From Ziziphus jujuba (Eukaryota; Streptophyta; Magnoliopsida; Rosales; Rhamnaceae), in assembly GCF_031755915.1 (NCBI RefSeq), contig NC_083389.1, positions 26,853,501-26,917,500 of the forward strand: DNA of 64,000 nucleotides, given 5' to 3'. Under the pieces are notes generated by a model that saw only the letters and a list, made by a program, of their open reading frames with translations, was not told where the DNA came from and searched no databases. Positions 37,553 to 48,546 of this stretch are shown in pieces; position 1 is the first letter of the stretch; every line of letters starts with the position of its first letter. The translations under genes and the position numbers were made by a program.

Positions 37553-37682
37553 AAACTAGTGTAAAAATCAGACAAATATGGTAGCTTCGTTGGTTTGAGT
37601 ATTGCTATCCATGTTAACAGAGCATGTATTCAATTCTATCGGGTGGAGGCATAGAGGATAGCAAAAACTAGTGTAAAAATCA
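37553..37682 (+). mobile_element. Short SINE-like insertion with 18-bp target-site duplication
   Basis: aaactagtgtaaaaatca is repeated exactly at 37553-37570 and 37665-37682. The 94-nt insert carries a tRNA-like head: ggtagcttcgttggtttgag resembles a Pol III A-box region, and gtattcaattctatcgggtg about 35 nt later resembles a decayed B-box (gggttcgaatcccatcgggt). The tail is short (gatagcaa). The size suggests a 5' tRNA-related part only, or a very short SINE. Confidence 0.7.
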
Positions 37683-38829
37683 CTGTTTTTGTGATCGAAC
37701 ATTTTAACGTACGGTTGGAGGTTCGACAACGTTTCTCAATTCACATTCACTTGTTTATTTTGGATTTATTTTTAGAAAAGAAATTAATGTGGTTTTGGCA
37801 CATTAAAACCTGTATCATTATTTTTGCCCCAAATTTGGAGTTAAAAGAAGATGGATATGTTAATGGAAGAGGGACCTGGTCCTAATGGAAGGGCCAACAT
37901 GTCACATCAAACCATAAAGTTCATCAAGGTTCTGAGGCTGAACATGAATATCATATGCTTCTTTTTCCCTCTGCTAAACAACTGTTTTTCTTCACTGGAT
38001 TTGTCATCATATTTGCCCACATCTCCATCACTAAATTTGAGTCATTATTGTTGCTATTTTTTTTTTTTTTTGGCGGGAAATTTGTGTGTTGTTTATTACA
38101 ACATGTCCCACAACAGAGATACAACATTATTAAATTTCTTTTACATATTCTTGGAATTTTGCTGTTTGTTCTTTAGTGGGAAAAACGTTACTCTTGTAAG
38201 TTTCAAAATATGAATCAAAATCTCTTCGTTCATATTAGATATATATCTCTAAATAAATTAAATATAAGGTAATTAAAAAAAGGCTCTGTTCCAATAAATT
38301 AGCTGAAGGTGGTACATAAAAATGCAAATAATTAAAATTTAACGAGGTTTTTTTTGGCTGCTTGATATGGAAAATCAGTGCAAAGAGGTAACTGGAAATT
38401 TGAAATTAATAAGCATCAGGCGACTTGAATTTCTTGAAAGCAGGATTATTTGGAATTAGGGGCTTGAATTTGGTGAACTGGCTCTTAAGAATGCTCTAAC
38501 ACATAGTTGCTGTATCCATGTGTTTTTTCATGGAAAATATCAAGCTCTTCCGCACGACAATAATAATTGTATTGGTTGATTATTTGGACCCAACAAGGAG
38601 CTTACAAAAAAGATACTATAATTGGAGATTTGTCAGTAAAATATCAACGTTTATTGTTTATAATATATCAGCTTTTCGTGCTGGTTTTAGCCAAGATATA
38701 TATATATATATATTGCCAGTGAAAGGTACTTTGGATATATGGTAGATGAGGCTGCGATCAAATCAAGCATCACCCAACTAAACCAACTAGTCTATTGTTA
38801 GTCAAAAGCTAATTTTGAAGTTTTTTCTT
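37683..38829. other. Gene-free DNA
   Basis: AT-rich; short open frames (for example 37851-38213 +) have no recognisable domain. Nothing else supported. Confidence 0.4.
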
Positions 38830-39143
38830 TTTTCTTTCTTTTAAATCTTTTTTTGGACAAAGATAAAACTTTATTAAACGATTAAATCAGAAGACAAATA
38901 GATTCCAGACCAGGCTGGTTAAAGAGGTCCCAATTAAGTGGAAGAGATTTAACTTACTTGGCAGTTGGCAATCCAATCGGCTGCATAGCTTATTAGCCAA
39001 CTCCTGGACGCCTGATGTAAAGTGCAAGTCACAAACATCTCTAACAGCATACAAGTGTCAGCCACTAGAGTACCAATGTAACAATCACAGTCATGGAAAC
39101 CAGAATTAATACCATTAAAAAGCACCAAATAGGCAGTCTCCAC
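38830..39143 (-). mobile_element. LINE 3' fragment with RNase H-like remnant
   Basis: Read on the minus strand, a 64-codon open stretch ends HQASRSWLISYAADWIANCQ. This fits the end of the RNase H domain of plant LINEs (a 'hxxRxxNxxADWLA'-type pattern), preceded by GTLVADTCMLLEMF. The downstream text has an aataaa at about 38871-38876 followed closely by an A-rich stretch, like a retroposed 3' end. Only the last part of the element remains. Identification rests on pattern memory, so it is tentative. Confidence 0.4.
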
Positions 39144-39339
39144 CTAACTAATTTTGGAATACCCAATTGAGAAAATTCTCCACCATTTTTTTTTTCTTTA
39201 TTATTCTCTTATTTTATCTCAAAAAGTGAGAAATTTCAGATGGTAGTTAGAAACTTTCAAAGTAGGATTTAATTAAGCTTGATTGCCTTATATCCTATCT
39301 AACACCATAGAATTTCACTCTTGCTAAGCTGTGAACTAC

Positions 39340-40095
39340 CCTCCTAACATTATGAAATGAAAAAGAGAATTGTTCATGACAAAAATTCAAATGAGCTTGT
39401 ATCCAAATACCGAGATTTTGCTTGCTCTATGTGAGCCCTCTGCAACAGAAAAGGACAATTTTTGGTTAGAGAAGGAATTTTAGCAAGCAAAGCAATTATC
39501 TGCCAAATGTGTTTGGATCCAAGAGAATCAGCCCTGAATATTTTACCTCCCCTGAAATTTAAATTCACCAATATATATATATATATATATAATGTATCTA
39601 TCAAGTTGTTTGGATAATGAAGTTTATAAAAGTATGACTGGTTTAACATCTTATACACACATACACATACAACAAACCTGTTGGTGGAAATCCCATTCCC
39701 ATTACAGAAGCAAACCTACAACTTCAATTATCTGCTCTTCCACCCCCTTATCATAAGTGGGATAAGCATTGATTTATATGTTAGCTCAGGATAAATTTTT
39801 GAGAAATTGTGAGCCAGTGGCTTTTGCCACACCAAAACCAACGAGATCATCAGCCAATCTTCATAAACATGGAAGCTATATATATACATATATGTATCAA
39901 ATCACATCAAATATGACTTCTCTTAAGGATTTAGAAGCCTGAGTGGGCCAATTCGCAGTCCTAATTTGGTGATTGCTTTAACAATCTGATAGAGATTGCT
40001 TTATCAAAACAAGCAGATTGCCCATAAAAGAAGAACATCTTGTTCACAGCAAAGCCTGTGCAATTCCCAACCATTACAGGGGTTTCCTAATGATC
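39340..40095 (-). pseudogene. Broken partial copy of MFP2
   Basis: Same orientation as the intact MFP2 3.5 kb to the right. Matching blocks, with intron sequence between them: 39406-39440 (last exon and its acceptor), 39507-39572 (start of exon 17 with its acceptor), 39600-39710 (intron 16 and the end of exon 16), 39730-39870 (exon 14) and 39896-40090 (end of intron 13 and part of exon 13). Exon 15, most of exon 16 and the middle of exon 17 are missing, and the rest has indels and stops. Introns are retained, so it arose by DNA duplication, not from mRNA. The PTS1-coding exon is corrupted. It cannot make a working protein. Confidence 0.85.
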
Positions 40096-41235
40096 AATTT
40101 TCTATATTTTAATAATCTATTATATATATATATATATATAGTAATAAGTAGATATTTATTTTGTAACAAAATAGAAAATGGACAATTGTGTGCAACGTGT
40201 TAAAAATGTGAGGCCAACTCTTTCCTACCTTTGCTACATGTTTAACAATTGAAGCCTCATACCTTTTAAGATAAAACCGGTATAGTTGCAACGTCATAGC
40301 ATGCAAGACGGCGAGCACAAAGTTAAGGTAGGGTGGTAATTAATATACCATGAAAGAGAGAAATTAGATTAGTTCAATTTGGTCTCTGCGTTGGTTTTGT
40401 TCACGGGTTAACTGATTGCTTTGGAGCTTGAAGAACACAGATCGCTAGCAGGGATTTGGTTTTAGAGCTTGAAGATCATGGCTTCCTCTGTTTCTAATTT
40501 TGAAATAGGTAGTCTTAATGCTTGAGAAGCAACATGGATGCTTTCTCTGTTTTATTGATTTGATGATTAAAAGAATTGGTTATCATATATGTTTTATTAG
40601 TTAATAGCATCCAATTTTATCTACTATAATGAGCACACCCATCGCATCTTGTTTTACAAATTTGCTCGCAAGTATTTTTTGTAGGTTTTTATTTATTTAT
40701 TTAATTTTTATAATGATTCCCTTTACATATTAACACTCAAACTCAAACATGTGCATTCATATATAATTTATATATACAGGATTAGCTTATAATTAGGAAA
40801 AGAGAATACAGCACTATATATTATTAAAAGGAATAAGTATCTCTTCCCTTGTAGTATAATTACATCAAGTTTTGGAGGAGAAGACCATGTTGAGCCACAT
40901 ATCATATATAATATAGACACAGGCCAATCCTCCAACCAGATCAGATGGACGTCATTACAATGCAAAGACAACTTCGCTTATTAAACTATATATATATATA
41001 TATATATATATATGATCAGCAGCAGCAGTATTATTGTTTTCACATACCTTTTCCAACATCCATCTGTTGCAACTGCTAGCTAGCTTCAGTTTATGTCATA
41101 CATAATTATTAAGGATATAGTAATCCTTAATAATAATATTAATCACACAATCATAATAAACTATATGCATGCAAATATTGCAACACACTTAATAATTTTA
41201 TACCACATATATATATTATATAGGTAGCTAGGTAG
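40096..41235. other. Gene-free DNA with TA repeats
   Basis: Contains (TA)n runs at about 40122-40140 and 40988-41012. The sequence at 40430-40520 (gaagatcatggcttcctctg then tttctaattttgaaatag/gta) looks like a possible lost first exon, but nothing continues it. Confidence 0.35.
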
Positions 41236-41388
41236 CTATTGATAGTCCTTCCCAGGAGGAGGAATACGAGGAGGAGGAGGACGAACATCGTGAGGAACAG
41301 GACGCGCTATAGGAGGAGGAGTAAAAGGACCAGGAAACAAAGGAGAAGGAAGAGAAGGATTATCATCTTTAGAAGGGCCACCTCCCAT
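41236..41388 (-). CDS. Putative 50-aa Pro-rich peptide
   Basis: A complete short frame on the minus strand with a good start context (aaaatggga) encodes 50 aa with about 19 prolines and no cysteine. It begins MGGGPSKDDNPSLPSP, has FPGPFTPPPIARP in the middle, and ends RPPPPRIPPPGKDYQ before tag. There is no signal peptide or membrane segment. The stretch is far more GC-rich than the flanking DNA and stands alone between (TA)n tracts, which argues for selection on coding. I do not recognise the family. It could also be an exon of a larger gene or a chance frame. Confidence 0.45.
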   Translation of the reverse strand: MGGGPSKDDNPSLPSPLFPGPFTPPPIARPVPHDVRPPPPRIPPPGKDYQ

Positions 41389-43623
41389 TTTCTCTCAAAA
41401 TATATAAACGCGAATTAATCAAATATTAAATTTTGCTGCTACCTAGATTTACATATATTCATGCATGCTTATATAGAGACTTACAAAGTAAGTAGCACTT
41501 ATATAAAATATTAATCACTTAATTGGTATCAATTTTCAAACCCATGTTCTGTTAATGCTCCATCGTGCAGAATTAACTTTATTCCTTTTCTGTGCTTTCG
41601 TGTTAAATAATTATATTAACGAAAAGCTTCGCATAATATTTATATATATATATATATATATTCCTATTATATATATGCTTTATGCAGATGCAAAAACTAT
41701 CTAGCTGGAGTTGGTCATGAGTTCAAATGTTCCAATTCGATCAAGCTAATATATTGATGTCAGATTGAGTGACATATTTAATTTGTTAAATTTTTTATTA
41801 ACTAATTAGTTTGAACTCATTTTTTAAATTTAGCCATTATTAATTTATGCTTTGATGAATCAAATTCTTGCGTTAATGGAGCTATATCTTTTTCTTTGAT
41901 AGGAACAAAAGTAGAATCTAGTACTAATTAATATTGTTCGATTGCCAAGAATATTGCGTTTGTTATACATATACCGAGGATAATTTTGTGATGCTAACGC
42001 ATATATATTTCCTTTGTCAATTCCAACTTAAATAATTATAATTAGCCATGCATTTGGAGGAGCCAGCTTATCTTCTAATACAGTTTAATATATGCATGCT
42101 TAATTACCACTAGTTGCTGAGTTTTTATTACCAAATAAAATTACTTTTAAGTTCATTAATTTTTGGTCAATTTTTTGTCAAATAGCAAAAAAGAAAATTG
42201 TAAATATGGTTTTGTCATTAATAAAACAGATCGATGTCTCTACTAGTTTCTCTGTTTTCCAGGGCTATATGTGTATGTATGGTATGTATGTACGTATATA
42301 TGTAACGACAAACAGAGACCCAATTAGCTAGGCTTAATATTATGTTCTCTTTCCACAAAATGATCAAATATGTATTTCACAATTTTGACACGAGCAATGG
42401 CAGTTATGTGCTTGAACTTGAGTTTGAGCCATTTAATGCAACATTTCCTTGACCAACCCGGTTATCATCCATTGGTAATGCGGTTCAGTTCCTAAAAAGA
42501 CATTTTATCTTCGATTACGTTTGGTAATAAAGAAAGTTTGATTCAAAGAAAGTTTGACTCCCCCGCCTGCTAGACTTTCTCGTGCACATAAACATGATGT
42601 TCATGTAAGTGTTACTTTGTTCCTTAGAACAAAGCAATTTCTCTTGCAGGTATTATGATGATTAATTTGCTCATATATGATGCCTCACGAATTCTGTATC
42701 ATTGAGATTGTTTTGTATTTTCATTTATGCATGTATATAAGCTATATGTGAATTAATAACAGAGGTCTTGAAAACCTTCATAAATGGACTTGTATATCAA
42801 AAATTATCATTATGTGTACGGGCAAAGATGCTAAACAAATCGGATTCCAAAACTTCAGTCTGCTTTGGTGAGCGCAGAGTAATACATATCTAACCTCCAA
42901 CCGACACCATATATATTTCTAGTTTGAGTTTGTGTAGGCACTCCCTCTTCTTCATAACTTTCTAAGTTAGATTTTTCTTTTTCTTTTTTGGATGAATTTC
43001 TAAGTTTTGATTTCTTTGTACCATGCAGTTTTAACTTCCATTCCATTGGCATAGGTTTCTAAGAAGGGTTCTTTTTTTTTCAACTTCTTTCAATAACAAT
43101 ACAATCATAATTATTATTATTATTATTATTTTACAAAGTTATTATGTTCTCTAATGTTTGTACTTCTTTCATGTTTGAGAGCACTCTTTTCAATAAACTT
43201 CCACTCCTTAATAATATGAACACTTTTTTTTTAAGTTTCAATTATTGATATCATTTCATAAAAGCAAAAAAATAATTCCCATCATAAATGTAAATGTGAG
43301 ATCTAATATTCAAATAACCATATAATGATTTTTTTTTTTAATTAAAAAAAAGGGCTTCTTCGAGCCAACCATTCATAGTATATTAAAAGCAACAAGAAGA
43401 TACACAATGAAAATATATTATTATTAATATAAAAATATTATTATAATAAAAAAGGCCCAAATTTTTCTTTCCCATATAAAGTTAGGCCTACTATGTTACT
43501 TTTATCTTTGCCATTATATTCCATCTCATAAATTATTCAACTTCTGGTAAGCCATATTAAACCACCCTTTCTAGCATTATCAAAGGAAAATCAGAAAAAA
43601 CGATGATAGCCAGATTGATCATC
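41389..43623. other. Gene-free DNA and MFP2 3' region
   Basis: AT-rich, with (TA)n at about 41641-41660 and (ATT)n at 43109-43130. Short frames have no recognisable features. The right end, about 43500-43623, is probably MFP2 3' UTR. Confidence 0.45.
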
Positions 43624-46600
43624 TTATAAACGAGATTTTGCTTGGTTCACAGGAGCACTCTGCAACACAACAATGGAAGCTTTTGTTAAACAATGCATTA
43701 TTATTAGCGAGCCTATGACTTAGAAACAGAGTTATAGATTTTCTTACTAGAGGAGCTCCTTTGGCAGCTCGTTCAGCCAAGTAGGCACAAGGTTTGTAGA
43801 ATTCACCATACATCTTTGACCATGCATCCAATCTCGAATAGATGTATTTGGATCCAAGAGAATCAGCCCAGAATATTAGACCACCCCTGAAAAGTAAATT
43901 CACCAGTGGTATAACATATCTAAGTTTTGTGGACGTGTGGTTTAAAAAAGTATGACTGATCTACAGATATAGCAAACCTGTATGGTGGAAATCCCATGCC
44001 CATGACAGCAGCAATGTCCAGGTCTGCAGATTTCACTGCAATGCCTTCAGCCAGTACACGGCAGGCTTCATTCACCACTGGGAAGAATACCATCTCCACG
44101 ATATCCTTTTCAGATAACTTCGCTAGCTGCATCCAGGTTCAATGCCATAAAAGTATGAGAGGGAGATTTAATAGACCAACAGTTTCAATATTTTGCGTGC
44201 ATGTGAGGTAGGTAGTGAGAGAGGAACAGAGGAGAGAGCGACCTTAGGGTCAATGGCAGCACCGCTGATGCCCCTTGCCTTCTCAATATATTTTGGTAAT
44301 TCAGGATCAGGTTTGGCTCTTCGTTTGTCATCGTAAAGATAGAATCCTTTTTTAGTTGTTTCACCTGAAAGAAGACAAGCAAACCAAAAATAACTTAATG
44401 ATTTGCCAAGAAGTAGGAAAGATGCCAGTTCAAAAGTTATTTAATAGTGACCTATTACCTGCTCTCCCATCCTCTTGCATAAGTGGGATAAGCATTGATT
44501 TATATGTTCGCTCAGGAAAGTTTAGGACGAATTGTGTTCCAGTTGCAATAGCTACACCAAAACCAACCAGATCAGCCAATCTGCATGAACAAAAATAATA
44601 TTAGACCCAGTTTATTGCAAAATATCAAATCATATACAAGTCAAACAAGTTCAAGAGAGCCAAATTAACTTCTTCCAAGATTTACAAACCTGAACGGGCC
44701 CATTGGCATTCCAAATTGGGTGATTACTTTATCAATCTGGTAGAGATTGGCACCACGTTCAACAAGCAAAAGAGCAGATTGTGTATATGGGAAGAACATC
44801 CTGTTCACAGCAAAGCCTGTGCAATTCCCAACCACTATTGGGGTTTTCTTTATCCTTTTCCCTACGTCTAGCAAGTCAACAATAACTTGGGGAGATGTCT
44901 GCTTAGTGCGAACAATTTCCAGAAGTGGCATGACATGAGCCGGACTACATGAGAAATATACTCAGTGGCTGAGCTAAAACAACAGAAGCAGAAGAACAAA
45001 CCAAACAAAATTAACCACCAAACGCTACCTAAAGAAATGGGCCCCAATGATCCGATCTTGGGACTTGGTCTTATCTCCGATCAGGCTCAAGTCAATTGTT
45101 GAAGTGTTACTTGCAAGAATGCAGTGTCGTGGACAATATTTTTCAAGATCAGCAAAAATTTGTTGCTTTAAAGAGACATTCTCAACAACAGCCTGTATTG
45201 AGCATTGACAGCAGATAATAGACATTTTGCGCCCAATTGCTAAATAATGGACAGTGAAAAGGGTGAATAATGCAAACATGCTTTCAAAGTACCTCAATGA
45301 CCAAGTCCACATCTTTAAAGCTTTCATAATCAAGGACACCCTTGAGAAGAGAGATGGTTTTTTCGAATTTTTCTTGCGTCATGTTCCCTTTCTTCACACG
45401 GCTTTGCAGATTAGCTGGATGAAAAGAATGATACATTAGAGCAATATACCATACCGATATATGATAACATAAACACAAAATACAAAGTTGTGTGACAAGT
45501 GAATAATCTAGAGCTACAGAAATAGGATACTAGTCAACACATTGACGGTGTAAATTCCAAATATGCATAGTAATTTTGGCCTTACCTCTGACTCTACCAA
45601 TCCCAGCCTGCAAGAACTTTTCATTTACTTCTTTCAGGATCACCGGATAATTACTAAGAATCAAAGCTGTTGCTATTCCAGAGCCCATTAATCCTCCACC
45701 AATGATAGCAACCTTTTTCACTCTTCTTGGCACCAAACCAAGATCAGTAACCCCAGGAACCTGTTTTCACTCATGACATAAAAAAATATAAGTAATTGCC
45801 AAAATATATAGATGACGTGGATTGAAGACTAAACCAATTTGCTACTTCCATAGAACCTGTTTCACTCATGAAATAAAAAAATACGAGTAATTGGCAAAAT
45901 ATATAGATGGTGTGGATTGAAAAGACTAAGCCAATTTGCTACTTCCACAGAGTAATAGTGACTATCCTTATCCTAGAAACTTGAATTAGCCACTAAGATG
46001 TCTATTTATGTAATTTTGGGTGTCAATTTATAGTTATAAGTTTAAAATTCAATTTCAATTTAACATCACACTACAGGGTCTCTCATAAAAAAAATGCAGA
46101 AAACACGATGACAAAAGAATTACACACAGACCTTTGATGTTCCACGCTGGGAAAAGAAGACGTGGACCAAGCTCTTGCAGGTGTCAGAATGAAGAGCTTC
46201 TTGAAAAACTACAGCTTCCTGCCAGTATCAGACAGAACATCTTAAATTGCATGTCACTAGAGAATTTAAGTGAAGAAAAAGAACACTTAGTCAGGTTAGA
46301 ACCTTCAAAAGTCCAGCCCTGGGACCCGAAACTATACCCTCTTCAATGGCATCAATGCAAAGCAATGGATGTTTAAGATTGGGAGCCCGCTTCCGGGCCT
46401 GTGCTCTGGCAAACTTAAGTATTTCCCTTGCTTCCCCAAGGGGTTCCAACTTGTCAGTCTTGTACAGACTAGCAACCCTTGGTTTTTTATACTCCACAAT
46501 ATCCAGGGCCCACCTACGTGCAGTGCTGACCAACTCACCAGGTGAAACAATGGCATCCACAAGGCCCAATTTAAAAGCTTCATCTCCTTTAACTGCTTTT

Positions 46601-48546
46601 GATGTCTATAAGCACATCCAGGAATCAAAACACATATAATAAGCACGTCAACTTCATTTAAAATATGTGTAATAATCAAGTAAAAGAACTGTCCAGCCAG
46701 TCCACAACATACCAGCATCATTTCAAGTGACTTCGTAAGACCAACAAGGCGTGGCAACCGCTGTGTTCCTGAGCCAATTCAAGTGCATTAGATTGGTAGT
46801 TGAGAACCTTTTAGGAGCATGAATTATATTCTTTTCAATGCAATAGAAAATGGTTATCTGAATTTGTTGTTGGCACCCCAAAAAATAAGCTTACAAAGTC
46901 TTGTGAATTCATAAACTAGTTGCAAAAACAAATATAGATATATTAGTGCATTGTGAATTATATATGACCCATCAACTGATTCAATTCCAAGAGAGCATTC
47001 GAACCTCCAAATCCAGGAATTACTCCAAGCTGAAGCTCAGGCAGTCCTAACTGGGCAGAAGGAGTTGATATTCGTGCATGGCATCCCTGAAGTAACAAAT
47101 CAAATAGCAAAATTTTAGTATTATTCAAAAAAATTCACAGAGAAACATTAGTAAAGAAATAGCACAATATACCATTGCAATCTCTAATCCTCCACCCAAG
47201 GCAAGGCCATCAATGGCAGCTACTGAAGGCTTTTTTGCGGCTGGAAAATAAAATAGCCAATCAATAAGTAGGCATATTCCAAATGCTCCTGAATTTGATT
47301 AAAAATAGAGTACCAGATAAGTACCTTCTAAAGTGTCAGTGACAATTTCAATTGATACATAACCAGGCCTTGAATATTCCCCTGCAAAACATAAAAGGGA
47401 CTTAATTTAATATAAACCAATGCATTGCTATAATACAGACAACATGTACATAAACATACCTGGTTGTCCACCTTGCATTCCACCAAAAGCATTAATATCA
47501 AAGCCACCTGAAAATCTGCCATTTGCACCTGCTCCATTAACATGAGACATTAGCTTCATAACTAAATGATTTCCTGTGTTTCTAAAATAGAGTGAAGTGA
47601 TAAAAGGAGCACTTGCCTGTGACAACAATTGCCTTCACATCATCTCTTCGTAAGGCCCGCTCATAACTTGTTTTGAGGCCCGTTAATACTGAGAAAGAAT
47701 GATAAAAGAGAGTTACATTATCTGATAAAAAAAAACAATTAAAATTATGAAAATAATAACGAACAATGTTCAGATCCGTGGTTTTGACTGCTGAATGCAT
47801 CTAAGAGAACCAGGCTCATTGCCAGTCACTTGCCTCGAGTTCAGAGAAAATTCCAGAAACATGGCATTTGGTAAAAAGCAGACGAGGTATTATAAATCTA
47901 AATTTGTCATCGATTCTTAGTGGCATTCAAGAACAGCTAAAGAGTCTAAAACAACAAAATTTGAAGCGGTGTCCCAAAATGACAAAATGAAAAATTTGCC
48001 TGAAAATAATGGCAGATCCATTTTCTTGATTGTTTCATGAATTCAATTAACTAGGGACCAAAAGCAAGAACCTTTTTTTCCAACCATTTTGCCAATTTTA
48101 AATTCTTGAACAAAAACAATCTAAAACATCAAGAACATATAAACCCAATATGTGGCACATATGCAAAGGTACTGAGTGCTAGTTTAGCATAATTGAGATT
48201 ATAATCAAAGTTTTAAACTTCTTCAACCATAGGTGCAAAGTCTACCAAAAGCAAGTTACAGACTACATAACATCAAAAAACCAAATAAACCCCACTATTG
48301 AGACACAAGCAAAAGTTTAGGATAAACCTAAAACCTTTGATCAAACGGGTAATGTTCAAAAACATAAATTTCAGCTTCAAACTCAAATGGGTACAAGCAA
48401 ATGACAAAGATCTAACACAAAAATCAGAAGGAAAACAGAGTACCATCAAAAGAGAGGGAATTGACAGGAGGATTGATGATAGTGATGAGAGCCACCCCAT
48501 CAGCTCCCACTTCCAGGACTACCCGACCCTTTGCGTTGCTGCCCAT
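43624..48546 (-). CDS. MFP2: Peroxisomal multifunctional protein MFP2 (enoyl-CoA hydratase / 3-hydroxyacyl-CoA dehydrogenase)
   Basis: Performs the middle two steps of peroxisomal fatty-acid beta-oxidation. Eighteen exons in gene order (complement): 48444-48546, 47617-47688, 47460-47528, 47325-47381, 47173-47240, 47005-47086, 46713-46768, 46303-46605, 46132-46218, 45586-45760, 45293-45414, 45029-45192, 44690-44944, 44459-44580, 44243-44364, 43978-44126, 43748-43886, 43624-43659. They sum to 726 aa, the family length. The hydratase half has [20 protein letters not shown] and [16 protein letters not shown] with both catalytic Glu. The dehydrogenase half has the NAD motif GGGLMG at 320-325, then SNTSTIDL and [18 protein letters not shown]. 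It ends SRL, a type 1 peroxisome signal. Intron 2 is GC-AG; the others are GT-AG. AIM1 is the alternative paralogue, but the sequence reads closer to MFP2. Confidence 0.96.
45757..45950. repeat. 96-nt tandem duplication across an MFP2 3' splice site
   Basis: 45757-45852 and 45853-45950 are near-identical (gaacctgtttcactcatga, aaaatatatagatg, ccaatttgctacttcca). On the gene strand the inner copy contains the true acceptor before exon 10 (exon start 45760). The outer copy repeats the same acceptor 96 nt upstream (would-be exon start 45856). Confidence 0.9.
47529..47616 (-). other. GC-AG intron of MFP2
   Basis: Exon 2 ends GTC ACA G and the intron starts GCAAGT, the standard strong GC donor (AG/GCAAGT). 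It ends GGAGCAG before GTGCAAATGG. Joining these gives [14 protein letters not shown], the conserved family sequence. No GT donor nearby restores the frame. Confidence 0.88.
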
